The notes beneath the pieces were generated by a model that made no database searches, had not been told where the DNA came from, and worked only from the letters and a program-made list of their open reading frames with translations. Below are positions 35,734-46,814 of a DNA stretch of 64,000 nt, piece by piece. A program made the position numbers and the translations under genes. How positions within the stretch are numbered: position 1 is the stretch's first letter; each line of letters begins with the position of its first letter. Source of the stretch: Agrypnia vestita (lineage: Eukaryota > Arthropoda > Insecta > Trichoptera > Phryganeidae); assembly GCA_016648135.1 (NCBI GenBank), contig JADDOH010023125.1, forward strand, positions 62,001 to 126,000. The letters run 5' to 3'.

Positions 35734-35950
35734 ATAAAAGAGACTTATTTTGATTTTGGTAATATTTGTATTTTTTCTTGTATTGTTGTATTGTATTGTT
35801 GATTTGTATTTGAGTTTATAAGATCTATTGTAATTAATTAATATGAATGTATTTCTGGTAAATACAATTTATTTATATATATGTATTGATGCACCTACAG
35901 ACAAATATCAATGTGATGTTTTGTGGGTCTGAGATGTAAAAAAAAAATCA
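35734..35950 (+). mobile_element. 3' UTR and A-tail of the LINE fragment
   Basis: AT-rich DNA follows the stop codon and ends in GAGATGTAAAAAAAAAA at about 35932-35948, a plausible retroposed 3' end. Confidence 0.5.
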
Positions 35951-36417
35951 CAAAATTGTTTAATACGAGTATACAAAGGACCTACATTTTAAAATCTACT
36001 TAAGATTATACAAAAGATATTCAAAACAAACGAATTTAAATTACAATGCATCTATTTGTTATAAAAAATTTAATTGACTTTTAGTCCATACGAAACATAG
36101 AACTAAATAAACATCGAAAAAATGAAATACAGTAAGTAAATAGGAGAAAAATATCTTATATTGGTCTTATAGAACTTAGTGTGAAATTGGACAGGAATGA
36201 ATATGTCTATTTTTGAACGTATTGAGCGAGTTTCTTGTTTGTATTTGATTATTTTGTAGAATATAATAGATATTATGTTCAGTTTTAAAAAATATATATA
36301 TCCTCGTATATAAATTGCTAAAATAACAAACGATTGCGTTCCTATGCATCTCACTAAAACAGTAAAACTCAAAAGTTCAGAGTTCGATGAATATATTAGT
36401 CCAAAAATTTCACTCAC
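35951..36417. other. Spacer downstream of the LINE fragment
   Basis: AT-rich. It contains the low-complexity C-terminal part of a 169-codon minus-strand frame that is not credible as a whole. Confidence 0.45.
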
Positions 36418-36517
36418 CAATCCGAGAAATATCGAACCAGCCGGCATTTCTACAACTTGCGATGTACCTAGTCTCAATTTCTCTTCCAACAATAAAACCA
36501 CTTCCCATCTATTATCT
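36418..36517 (-). other. Candidate exon, unidentified
   Basis: On the minus strand a 100-nt coding-like segment reads RDNRWEVVLLLEEKLRLG then TSQVVEMPAGSIFLGL. It is bounded by TATAGCAG upstream and by G|GTGAGT downstream, a near-ideal splice donor. Composition is less AT-biased than the flanks. I do not recognise the protein. The upstream pyrimidine tract is weak and no partner exon was found, so it may be a decayed transposon piece or chance. Confidence 0.3.
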
Positions 36518-36904
36518 CTGCTATATTTCGGCGCTGTTCGTAAAACGGAACAACTCATTCTTGGCAAAGGCAACACGTCCTCTGCACCCTTTTTGCTTCG
36601 TGTCTTGTGCAACTTTATAAGGCTGTTTGTACTTTAGGAAGTGGCAGTTGTTCATGTGGATCGTGACAGGGACTCGTGACGGTGTAACCTCGCGCATTAC
36701 CACAGAGCCGGCGAGCAGGCCAGCCCGCTGTTCCTCTGCTCCTAGCGGCGAGAGATAAATTACGATATCAAGAAGGAACCTGGTCTTAGAAGTTGCATTT
36801 CTGCTTACGTTTTTATAATGATTGGATTGGACGTCGCCAAACAGTAGAAGTGTATTAATAATATAATTATAATTTATTATGTCTCATTTTATCTCTTCTG
36901 CATA
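36518..36904. other. Unassigned DNA, GC-richer at 36640-36750
   Basis: No domain or structure recognised. Confidence 0.4.
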
Positions 36905-36965
36905 CAGGGTGTCTCGTAGTTAAGGAGGTATGCGACAACAAATTTTGCATGTTTTTCAATTATCT
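36905..36965 (+). repeat. ACAGGGTGTC-type repeat, left-end fragment
   Basis: CATACAGGGTGTCTCGTAGT, then GGAGGTATGCGACAACAAAT and TTTGCATGTTTTTCAAT. The middle of the family is deleted. Confidence 0.6.
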
Positions 36966-37865
36966 TATCTTATGTTTTGTAAACCGATTAAAAATATCTT
37001 GATTAATTATTAATCAAATAATCGAGTCGTTATGTATAAAAAATATACCCAACAACCATTGTTTTTAGATAGAAAATATTTTTTCTAAGTTCATTCGTAC
37101 ATTTCAAATACTAATTAACTATCAGTTAAGTATGAATCTGAGGTTATTTTTCGTTAAAAATCAGATTATTCAAGTTCATTTCCTTTGATTCGCCAAAAAA
37201 TAGTTTATAGAATTGTACATAGGTTTGATTTTCAACTATTCAATTGCTAATTACATATAAGAAATGCTGCAGGTGTCTGAGACACAAAATATATTTTGGT
37301 CGAATATTTTTTCATTTACATTTGATTCTGTTAGTATAAAATATGATCAATTTTATCGACAAAACACCCCCTATATATCAAAAAACATGTTTTTTCGTTT
37401 TTTAAATTTTGTGATATACTTAAGTTAATATTGATCCTTATTGTCTTATCATTCAAATGAGACCTCTTTGATATTTATAGAACCTTTAAACGGGTAGATA
37501 TTATTAGTAAATTGACACACCATTTCCATTTAATTATGGCTGAAGAAAAATGGCATAAAAGGGGTTGCAATTGATCATATTTTATACTATTAAAGGCTCC
37601 AATACCGATCACCGGACACTCACCGGGCACAGTGTGTATATTAAATTTATTTTAATGATTAGATATTAATTGTTTATGAAGTAAATCGATTCATAAATAT
37701 ATGCGACGACGCATCAACCTTCGTTCTAATTAATGGCATTCGAAAGTAGCCGATTTCTTTTAGACAACTTTGCGTATATCTAACATTAAATGTTTTTTTT
37801 TTTGTAAAATAAATATAAATATGTAGGATTTTTTTTTCAACGTGTTGTTTTATAGTATTTGGAGT
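36966..37865. other. Unassigned AT-rich DNA
   Basis: No gene or repeat recognised. Confidence 0.5.
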
Positions 37866-38040
37866 ACCTTGCTGGTGTAGTGGTTTTGACTCTCGCTGAG
37901 TGATCCAATTCACGGTTGAAGCCCCATTCCGGGTTGCCAGCAAGCTAATCCTATTTTGAGAGCCCAAGCATTTAGCTTAACTTGAAAATAGTAAGAATAC
38001 TGATTATACACGTATGCCGTGTTCATATCTCTATTTTTTT
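37866..38040 (+). mobile_element. tRNA-headed SINE family, copy 2 (best head)
   Basis: A-box-like TGGTGTAGTGG (37873-37883) and B-box-like GGTTGAAGCCC (37914-37924) have tRNA spacing. The tRNA-unrelated body follows: GTTGCCAGCAAGCTAATCCT, GCATTTAGCTTAACTTGAAA, ATAGTAAGAATACTG and a GTGTTCATATCTCTATTTTT tail. Confidence 0.85.
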
Positions 38041-38990
38041 AATTTAATAAATCATAATATAATGTCATGAAGATCATTTTTCTTATCTACATTATTATTA
38101 CCAGTAAATTACCGGTAAAGCGGATTTATATTCTGAATTTCTAATTTTCCCAGTAATGACGTTTTCTGGTAAATTAGCAGGCCCCCAATTAAAACAACAA
38201 TTTCAATTATTTTTAGAATAAATATGAGAACTTGGTGAAATCATGGTGAAATAAATATATTTATCTATAAATTCCTCACAATACTTTCAAGTCACTACGA
38301 TTTATGTCATTGAAGCAAATAAAGCAAAAATAAATAGTTTAGATATAACCGGCTCAATGTAAATGTACACAATTATAATTTAAATCAACAAAATAATTTT
38401 GTTAAAATTGTTCTTCTTCATCAATATTGTACACAGTACACATGCCTCTCCCCCTTCGAAGCTTCTCTATTGCTGTGATCGCAGGTCCACTGTCTTACTC
38501 CAAGATCTCCCCGAATGTCACCGGTCCTTGGCCTATCAATATTTTGAGGTCTCCAGGTAGTAAATATCCGGGTCACGAAAGCAAGGGATCCAAGTTCTAC
38601 TGACCCCATTATTTTCCGACCATCAACACTTTAACTGGTTAAAAACATCGCCAAAATTGACGGAGAAATCGTGATAAGTATTAAAAAGACCGGGCCCGAG
38701 CAGTTTGTGGTTAGAAAGCAGCTCTGGTCTAATGTCATTCTTGGTCCTTACACTATTATGGTGTTGGTGGGAGCTGGCTGACTGCCCTAGGCCCGTGAGG
38801 TTTTGCCTCGAATCACAAGAAGCGGTCGTATAATCACTGTGGGCTTTATGATTGTATATCGTCTACAAAACTATATTTAACGGGCTAACCTACCCAAAAG
38901 TATTTAAAATAATCTATAATTATTAACAAATTTATTAATCAATTAGAAAAAACATACAGAAAAATCAAATTAATGAAAAAATATTTTAAC
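38041..38990. other. Unassigned DNA with GC-richer pockets
   Basis: Pockets at 38440-38600 and 38740-38850. The minus-strand reading of the first (TTWRPQNIDRPRTGDI) is vaguely like the basic C-terminal tail of LINE proteins but too decayed to assign. Confidence 0.35.
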
Positions 38991-39064
38991 TGCTACCGGG
39001 ATTCGAACCAACGGACCTCCACTCTAACCGGGAATGGCGTGTTATCCAATTTCGCCAAGGCAGC
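38991..39064 (-). mobile_element. tRNA-like sequence, probably pseudogene or SINE head
   Basis: The 74-nt minus-strand segment starts GCTGCCTTGGCGAAATTGG and ends GGTTCGAATCCCGGTAGCA. The acceptor ends pair at six of seven positions, a CATTC/GAGTG anticodon stem encloses a 7-nt loop with GGT at the anticodon position, and a B-box is present. The usual T before the anticodon is C and the T stem has mismatches, so a working tRNA is unlikely. Confidence 0.4.
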
Positions 39065-39684
39065 TTGGTAAATTGCTTGTAAATTAATCTTTAATCTTAA
39101 TTAATGTACAAGCGCAGATTGGCCAGGAACTACTTTCTGAAGCAACTAAATGCACTCGCTCCACTGGACTGAGATGCAGACTAGCAAATAGCGTTGGCCA
39201 GTACTCCAAAAATGATTCCTTAATAAAAAAAACTTATTTTAAGTGCATAAATAATTATAGCTAATTTTATTTACTCTAGAATAAGGATAATCTGTAGAAA
39301 AAGCACCTAGTCAAAAGTCTAGAGGATTTTTTGTTAGAATTTTTTACTCTTCTAATCATGTATTACCGGTCCTCGTGACTGCGAAATACATAAAGGACAC
39401 CCCACACGGGTGCACGCGATCAGAAAGCTGGGAGCGTTATTAGATAGTTTTTTATAACATTAAAAAAAATCGAATTAAAATGTATTGATTTATGGAACAA
39501 GGGCTTAACATTTATCTCGAATTACGAATTACCTGGGTTTTGTAATTATTGGGAATAATCGACTACGAAACTAACATTTTATGACTTGGGTGTTTTAAAA
39601 AATTAAATCTCGAATTATTGAGGTTCGAATCAGCGAGGTTTTATTGAAATATAAAATATTTACATATGATATTTACATATTTTT
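39065..39684. other. Unassigned DNA
   Basis: No gene or matched repeat. Confidence 0.45.
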
Positions 39685-39860
39685 TAAATCAAGGTACAAA
39701 CACGGAGTAACATCAATATTCTTACTATCTTCAAACTGAGCTGAACGCTTGCTCTATGAAAATAGAACTAACTTGCTAGTCTCCTGTAATGGGGCTCGAA
39801 CCACCACTACTGCTACTGGGTCACTACGCGAGAGTCATAACCATTAGAACAACAAGTTAC
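39685..39860 (-). mobile_element. tRNA-headed SINE family, copy 3
   Basis: Minus strand: AACTTGTTGTTCTAATGGTT, CTCTCGCGTAGTGACCC, B-box GGTTCGAGCCC, GACTAGCAAGTTAGTTCTAT, GCGTTCAGCTCAGTTTGAAG, ATAGTAAGAATATTGATG. All blocks are in family order. Confidence 0.8.
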
Positions 39861-40499
39861 TTATTTATTACAGTAAGTTATTGTAATTTGAAAAAGCTTC
39901 AAAGCGAATAGCGGTCTATGCAGACAAGAGTACTTGTTTCGGACTCAAATAGAGAAAAAATCAGCCTTCTCATTGACTTACCGATCTTTAGATCCAAATC
40001 TTAGAGAAACAATGAGGGCGGACCCAATGCTTACCTAGGACCGTTTTATAAGTTATAGCTCCTTTATCGGTCCTGCTCCTTCGCCGCCTGGTTGGCATTT
40101 TATTTATTTTGGGAAAAGTTAACAGCATATTAACATATTAATAAATATAAAATAATTGATTTTAAAATTATGCCAATTACAAATTTTCCACTGAATATAG
40201 TAATTTGTTAGAACATAGTTTATTAGAATATGGTAATTTATTAGAACAAGTGTGACGTAGCAAAATATTTTTAAAGAATTATTTTAACAGCAAGTGGAGA
40301 GGGTAGAGGGGAATATGGGACGGGAGTAGAAGGGAAGATAAATTGTACGAATTAGTTTAATGCTAAAAAGCGGACTACACATATTCGCCCTCATTATCCC
40401 CATCAACAAATTTTCTTTATTATTATTATCAGAATAAATAACATAATATAATAAAAAATAATGTAAATAATAGGTACATAGCACGCAAATAACCGGTAG
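39861..40499. other. Unassigned DNA
   Basis: No gene or matched repeat. Confidence 0.45.
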
Positions 40500-40925
40500 G
40501 TATATACCTACTACTGAAACAAAAGAAAAAAAGAAAAATGACTTTTTTATTTTATTTATTTTTATAGTACCTAGGTACAAACAATCTTCTTCTTCTTTCT
40601 TTTAATAGATCTATATGGTCTATTATTCAGAGGATAGTATCTCCTTGAAATGATTTCCCAGCTATCCTTCCAATTTTTGGGAGGTCCTCCGCGAAGGCGG
40701 GCTCTGTGAGGCTGATTATGTAGTGCGAGTCTGGTGCTATACATTCTCTGGACATGACCACCAGTCCCTCCTTCGCTGTCAACTCCATCGTATAATGTCC
40801 TCAGCCTCACATATCTCTCTTATTCTGGTGTTCCTCACGCGATCCCCCAGCGTCTTGCCTGTTGTCATCCTCAGTGTCTTCATCTCGGAGGTCCTCAATA
40901 TTTGTTTGGTCCTAATTGCGTCTAC
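40500..40925 (-). pseudogene. LINE C-terminal domain and 3' end, decayed
   Basis: The minus strand first reads KQILRTSEMKTLRMTTGK, then DRVRNTRIREICEAEDIIRW. After a frameshift near 40790 it reads GGTGGHVQRMYSTRLAL and RARLRGGPPKNWKDSWE. The order EMK-LR---GK---DR-RN--IR, then GH-QRM, then RGxPPKxW is the standard C-terminal tail of a large group of insect LINE proteins. Downstream T-rich DNA (40500-40570) matches the tail nested at 43700. One frameshift and no polymerase core show that it is dead. The clade is not decided. Confidence 0.75.
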
Positions 40926-42236
40926 TCTTGCTTCAACGCCGTATTATTATTGGTCTTACGCGTGCTTTGACATACATACAACGATTTTATAAAATAAATT
41001 ACACTTATTACATTTTAAATATTTTATTATAAGTACCTATTCATCACAATATGAGCTAATAGCTCGAGTTTGTAGGAGGAATATATATTTACCTACATCT
41101 GTTTTATGTAATTTGGTATACCTACTATAAAACATCATTGGCATATAAAATTTTTAATAAAAAAGTTTAAAAAAATAATACATTGGTATACTTTAATACA
41201 TCACCTTTGTACATATATGAACAAAGTTAGAAAAGGGGATGCTGGGGAGTTGAGAAGCAAGGTCGCATATATATGCATGCACCCTTATACACAGCTTGTG
41301 TTCGTATTTTCCTAGCCGTTTCTGACCAAACACGTTCTTGTAACTCGGCCCCCGACTCCAGCTGATTTGAAAGATTCAATCATTATTAAAGCCGAGTCTT
41401 GCGGTCGTTATATCATTACGTTTCCAATGGGAATAACTCGGGGGGCAAGGACGTCCTGTAATGAAAGCGACTTTTTCATTCAACGGCGGGCGTCATTACG
41501 GCCGGGGCTGCTTCGGGACGGCTCAGCCTGTCGGCCGCGGACCTCCATTAATCTCGGTGGTTTCTTCCCAATCTGTAGGCTACATCACTCGACAGTCTAA
41601 CTTTGCAGTCACAAAAGTGAGTTTTCACTCAATTCAGCATTCAAAAACATGGTTTATAGCTAATGATTAAAAATCGAGGGAGTAAAATTGAGGGGTTTAG
41701 AAGCAAAAGAGTCACTATCAAAAGACGAAATTCAGATAAACGTTTTTGTAATTGATTTTAAGGCCAAGGCTTCTTAAAACACCCAAACTTTCAAAACCGT
41801 TTACCAATTGTGAAATGTATATATAATAATATTTAACACTTCACCCTGTGTACTAGTGTAAAGTGGGGGTTTTCCTTGTAATACCCTCAATTCATATCAA
41901 CAACACATAGTTATATCTAAACATTCCATGTGTATGTGTGTGTGGAGTGCTTGACGTATTTTTTTCTAATTATGTTTTTTTTTTAGAAAAACTAAGTCAT
42001 TTAGTCAAAAGTGTTCGCAATTTAATATATTTTTAAGAGAATCTGTGATAAAAACACTTATAGTTTATTGTATATACTGATGATTTATACACATTTTTCC
42101 TTCAAAATAGCATAAATAACCCACAGTTTAAAATAAAGTTATCTTTTAAACTTAGTTACTATAAAGTTATTAGTTAATCAGCGTACATCGTACAAAATTC
42201 CTAGAATCAGATTACTTATATTCATTCGTAAATCTA
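40926..42236. other. Unassigned DNA with a GC-rich pocket at 41340-41600
   Basis: The GC-rich pocket contains several CpG-rich words and two overlapping plus-strand frames of 69 and 77 codons with no motif. It could be a promoter-like or transposon-derived island. Confidence 0.4.
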
Positions 42237-42484
42237 AATATAATAATTTCGTTGTCTGTCTGTCGACAACTTCGTGTAACGTCCGTAATTTCTTTCGAAT
42301 TTACGGCAAAAAAACGATATTAAACGGTTGGAGAAGGGGGCTTGAACCCGGGCGAGCAAATCCAAAGGCGGTAACCTCGCGAAGTTGCCATCACCGCATG
42401 TGCGTGACCCGTCAAAAATATACTACATATAGGACATAGCAAAGACGCGAATCAATGTTCCGTCATTTTTGGCGGGTTACAGCT
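42237..42484 (-). repeat. CCGTC-hairpin dispersed repeat, long form
   Basis: Minus strand: GCTGTAACCCGCCAAAAATG, ACGGAACATTGATTCGCGTC, a middle with GCGGTGATGGCAACTTCGCG, B-box-like GGGTTCAAGCCCCC, then AATTACGGACGTTACACGAA, GACAGACAGACAACGAAATT. Confidence 0.75.
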
Positions 42485-42954
42485 CGTTTCATACTAATTT
42501 CTTCCATAAAGTGCGCGAAAATGTTTCCGATTCTTCGACTTGGGAGTTCCAATGATAGAAAAGGACATTAATTTGAAATGAGCGTTTGATTTGTCCAAGT
42601 TGTCCGACTGGAACCAAGTGGTCATCATTCCTGCGCTGTAAGGACAGTTGTGCACAAAGGACGTCGTGAATTTCATACCCGCACTAATAGTACTCCCGTT
42701 CGCATTGCGGAGGGTATCGCTGCATGAATTTGCAATAAACAGAGTATTTTATTTCTTCCAAGTCCTATCTTTATACGGGAATTCAAATTACTTAGGGGTT
42801 TAATCCAGTCTTCGTAAATCGTATTTGAATATATATGATTTAATTCGAAAGTTTCTATGGAAAGCTATTATACTATGTTGTATTTATTTAAACTTTTCTA
42901 TGAGAGTATAGTCAAAACAAAATTATAAAGAGAATGTTTATAACTTCTTCAAAA
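42485..42954. other. Unassigned DNA
   Basis: Short minus-strand frame at 42494 (60 codons) has no motif. Confidence 0.45.
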
Positions 42955-43080
42955 AAAGAAAAATGATTTTGTGGTGACACTATTAATATAATTAATAAAA
43001 TGTACTCTGTTTTCACCACTTATATATTGAAAAATATCAACATGTTTCGGAGCCCACGCCCCCTTCGTCAGGATACCGAA
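42955..43080 (-). mobile_element. Penelope-like terminus with hammerhead core
   Basis: Minus strand reads ATCCTGACGAAGGGGGCGTG, then GGCTCCGAAACATGTTGATA, and further on GGTGAAAACAGAGTAC. CTGACGA and GAAAC flank a stem with one mismatch. The words CCTGACGAAG and GAAACATGTTG are shared with 56736 and the GTGAAAACAGAGT word with 18545. TTTTGTGGTGACA at the plus-strand left side matches 56647. Confidence 0.55.
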
Positions 43081-43577
43081 GTATCGAAGTATACACAATC
43101 AAAATCTAAAAATTATATATATGGGAAATGAATAAAAATTAAGTAGGTACCTTCTAACATGAAAACAAACTTATATTTTCAAACAAAAGAATGTTTAGAG
43201 CACCAAAAACCTATTTTCAGTTTTTCGACAATGTTTTTTACAGAATATATAATATTTTCATGATTTTTAATACAAAGGTTAGACACCTGCAACATTTTTA
43301 ATTAGGTATTTCGAAAAGTTCGTTTAAAGCATATAGTTATGCGTTTTCCACCAATCAAACATCCCGTTTCCGTAAAAAAATCTATGCTCTAAACGAACGT
43401 TTACTTTAATCAAATTTGATACAACCGGGGTTTAGGAGTGCAGTTAAATGAGTGTGATAAAATCGACAAGAAAAGTTTCAAAATAATTTATTAAGGCACT
43501 CTAGCCACTAGCCACGTGGCGATGAGTAACTTTGAAATCGTCCATTTTGGGTTTTGAATTTAATATTTTTATATAAA
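43081..43577. other. Unassigned AT-rich DNA
   Basis: Nothing recognised. Confidence 0.5.
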
Positions 43578-44012
43578 AACTAGCTGTAACCAGTCAAAAA
43601 TGACGTTACATTTTTTGACGGTACTTTTACATGTCTGTTCCTAAAGAAAAAGTATTTATTTAATCATAAAAAATAAACAGAAAAAAATAACCAATACCTT
43701 TATACTGAAACAAAATAAAAATAGGTAAAAGACTTTTTTCTTTTTTTACTTTATTTGTATAATACCTAGGTATATACAATCTTCTTTTTCTTCATCCTTT
43801 TAATAAATCTAGGTGGTGTGTTCTTCAAAGGATTATGTCTCCTGTCAGGTGGTTTCCCAGCTGTTCCTAGCTTTTCTAAAAAAAGAAAATATTAATAACA
43901 GAAAAAAGGGAAAAAAAAAGTTTTTATACTATAAAGTATTTACGGACGGTATACGAAATTACGGCGGACGGGCGGACAGACGGATGAACAGATAACGATA
44001 TTATTGTAATTG
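43578..44012 (+). repeat. CCGTC-hairpin dispersed repeat, short form, interrupted
   Basis: Head AACTAGCTGTAACCAGTC with GGTACTTTTACATGTCTGTT lies at 43578-43690, and the tail ACGAAATTACGGCGGACGGG to CGATATTATTGTAATTGG at 43945-44012. Between them sits a foreign LINE 3' end. Confidence 0.7.
43700..43880 (-). mobile_element. LINE 3' end nested in the dispersed repeat
   Basis: TAATACCTAGGTATATACAA, TCTTCTTTTTCTTCATCCTT, TTAATAAATCTAGGTGGTGT and GGTGGTTTCCCAGCTGTTCC correspond, block by block, to 40566-40680, the end of the LINE on the minus strand there. Only the last coding words and the 3' tail were copied. Confidence 0.65.
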
Positions 44013-44880
44013 GGAGGGGATGCTTACTACACATCGTTACTATGCTACTTTACTAAATGAAATATCTAAGAATTTAAGACAATGTCAATTATAACAAGTA
44101 AATCAAAAAAATATTGATGACACGAAATTTTATACGCTTTCTTTGCTTATATTCGTAATCATTTTTAACATCACTCATGCAGTATCTAAATTTAAATTCC
44201 TTATCCATTATCCATTATCCAAATTAGAATGCTAAACTTTACGGCCGAGCGCTTAATAATAATATAAAATTATTAATTTATAATCAGTCACTTTGTGACT
44301 TTCAGAGCTCTAGCTAATCGGGAAGCTGGTGTTAAGTCAATTACAAGATTCCACCACAAACAACAGACAAAAAGTGTTAAATAAAAGCATTTTAAAAGAG
44401 ATAATCTAATATATAGCAAAGAAACAGGTTTGTTTAAATAATTACAGTTAAAATAAAGGGTAAAATTTTTCAAATATATTATGAAGATTTTTGAAGAATT
44501 TTAAGAAAAAATGTTTTCAGAATAATATTCTTCTATTGATCTTAATAAAATAAAAAAAACTCTCTATATATAAGTAATTACGTCTATCTGTCAGACACCT
44601 TAAAACTCAAGAATGGCGCATTTCTCCAATGTATTGAACATTCCTCATTTATTACTACTGTACAATTATACGGAGGCTGAGCAATGAAGAATATGTTGCA
44701 CAAGTAAGAACGTTTAATGCGTGCAACACATTAATTTCGAAACGGCGGGTAAGCCAAAAGAGGTGTATCGAAACAATGTATGAACGCCTATTAAGGTTTA
44801 ATAGTTCCACAAAATTTTCCACAAAAGGAAGTTTTCTGCAACGTTAGATAACTAAAAAATAATTACTTTGTGGCAGTTAG
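44013..44880. other. Unassigned AT-rich DNA
   Basis: Nothing recognised. Confidence 0.5.
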
Positions 44881-45035
44881 ACCTCTTTCCATTTAAGAAA
44901 AACAATCGAATAAGTATGTGTAAGACACATTATTTCGTTGTGTTGGTGTTTATATCCGTAAGCACCAACGTAACGGAAAAATGTGCGTCGTACGCACTTA
45001 CACATACTAATTCGATTATCTTTCTTAAATGAAAT
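44881..45035. mobile_element. Fold-back MITE, family A, copy 2
   Basis: ACCTCTTTCCATTTAAGAAA and ACAATCGAATAAGTATGTGT on the left mirror ACACATACTAATTCGATTAT, CTTTCTTAAATG on the right. A CACCAACGTAACGG centre matches copy 1 at 909. The right terminus is shortened (AAATGAAA for AAATGGAAAGAGG). Confidence 0.75.
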
Positions 45036-45088
45036 TTACTATTGTTCATGGTGAAACATTTTAATTTAAAATATAATTTTTGTATTGA

Positions 45089-45250
45089 ATTAGCTTGATG
45101 GTATTGTGGTCATGACATTCGCCTAGTGATCTGGTGATCCGTGGTTCGTGCTCCATTCCAGGACACCAGCAAGTTAGTCCTATTTTATAAACATAGTAAG
45201 AATATTGATGCCGCACGCATTCCGTATTTGCGTCTCTATTTAAAAAAAAA
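45089..45250 (+). mobile_element. tRNA-headed SINE family, copy 4
   Basis: GCTTGATGGTATTGTGGTCA, CATTCGCCTAGTGATCTGG, decayed B-box GGTTCGTGCTCC, GGACACCAGCAAGTTAGTCC, AACATAGTAAGAATATTGAT and a GTATTTGCGTCTCTATTTAA tail. The TTAGCTTAGCTTGAA block is deleted. Confidence 0.75.
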
Positions 45251-45505
45251 TTAAAACCCTCCCCACCGCGCAGCTCTCTCCCCTACCCGAAACGATTGAT
45301 AGAAGTTTGTATATATGTTAGTTATTGACTATATCTGACAATAAGAGGGACTGCTCCCTTCGAAACTATAGTAGTAATAAATAACTCATATTTTATGTAG
45401 TACAAAGTTAAAATAAAAATTATTTTTTTAAATAACCACTCTATTTAATAAATTTTCCCGTGCCTCTATATAATAGAAACATGAACATTGAAGACAAGTG
45501 TAAAG
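45251..45505. other. Spacer
   Basis: No feature recognised. The AAAG at 45502-45505 is the left target copy of the next element. Confidence 0.5.
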
Positions 45506-46789
45506 GGGTAATTCCCATTTTTGAAAAAAACCAGTGTGACTATCATTTTTCCAAGCTGTAGTACTTAAATACCGGGATCGTGATTTATGTTTACAAAATT
45601 TAAGTAATATATTGTAAATTTAGAATATATATATGTAAATTAAGTGCATAGTTATTTTTTTATTAAGTGCCAAACCATCAAAAATGTCCCTTCCGTGGGT
45701 GTGATTACTCTAGTTTTGTGGGAAAAAAAATATCATATCTTTCTCTCCTTATAATAAATACGTAAAAAAGATTGCCAATATGAACTTCAATAAATTTACT
45801 ATTTAAATATATAAACATAATGTCTATAGCTATACACATTCATTTTTTTTAATAGATAAAAGTTTGTGATCAATTTATTTGTCCCTTCCATGGATGAGTA
45901 TCACACCAGTCATATTTTATAAAAATATTGTGTATTTTTGACAAACGCTACTGTGAATAAACTAAGTAATCTTCTGCCATCTTGACTCAGTTGGCAGTTT
46001 CTACCGGCGTTGTAACCGCTACGAGAAAATCTTATTTAGTTTCCTAGTGTCAAAATCCGTAAAGCATAAGTGGTCACAACCGTGTTGATCGTCAAAGGTA
46101 TGTACACTTCAATAATGAACTTTACTTTTGTGGTTTAATTGCGTTTATGTATCAAAAACACTATACTAAATTTGTATGTTCATGGTTGATTAAGTGGTTA
46201 TGTTTCTACGATTTTAATGAAAAAAGTCACTTCCATGGACGTCACTTCCATGGATCCGTGGATAAAAATTGACCCATGGATGTGACTGTTGACCCATGGA
46301 ACTGACAATTATATATTATATGGGCGCGACTTTACAGAATGCTTGCTTCATTTATTTATTTTGTTATTGTTTATTATCCATTTATTGTTGATTTTAGACA
46401 CAAAAAGCATTCAAAAACTGCCGAAGGGATACCTCAACGAAAACACAACTGTGAACGAAAACGAATCTGAAACAAATGCAAACGAATTAAAATAAATACA
46501 GTTTTGAAATGCAAAGGTTATTTCCAAAAACTATCACCTCCTTGTAGTATGTCACTCCCATATATATATTACATTCATGTAGGAAATGTCACTTCCACGG
46601 ACATGAGGTCATTACCATGGAGGACATTTTTTTTCAAACCCCTATAATTCACTACCTCAAGGGCTGCAAGCTCGGTGAATATTTTTCCCTTGAAGAGAAA
46701 GACCAAAACTAATAAGATCCATCATCACTTTCACTACCAGGACGTTTTCATTTTTTTACGTATTTTTTGATAAAAAATGGGAATTACCC
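45506..46789. mobile_element. 1284-bp TIR element with repeated TCCATGGA motifs, unclassified
   Basis: Terminal inverted repeats GGGTAATTCCCATTTTT are perfect over 17 bp. AAAG flanks both sides (45502-45505 and 46790-46793), a possible 4-bp target duplication. Inside, a motif close to GTCACTTCCATGGA recurs: GTCCCTTCCGTGGG (45687), GTCCCTTCCATGGA (45881), GTCACTTCCATGGA (46226 and 46241), GACCCATGGA (46271 and 46291), GTCACTTCCACGGA (46588) and GTCATTACCATGGA (46608). Only a 68-codon frame (46289) is present and it has no transposase motif. So this looks like a non-autonomous DNA transposon whose internal repeats could be protein-binding sites. Confidence 0.7.
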
Positions 46790-46814
46790 AAAGAATCTTG
46801 AAGTCTATGAAATG

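Noticed and set aside
36103..36612. 169-codon minus-strand open frame as a gene
   Set aside because: Its C-terminal half is Ile/Tyr/Phe-rich string from AT-rich DNA. Only the 100-nt part with splice context was kept as a candidate exon.
38991..39064. Functional threonine tRNA gene on the minus strand
   Set aside because: Anticodon stem and acceptor look good, but the base before the anticodon is C, the T stem has mismatches and one acceptor pair fails. Called a pseudogene or SINE head.
46289..46495. 68-codon frame as a transposase remnant of the TIR element
   Set aside because: No DDE, helix-turn-helix or zinc-finger words; hydrophobic run followed by Asn/Glu-rich tail looks like chance.
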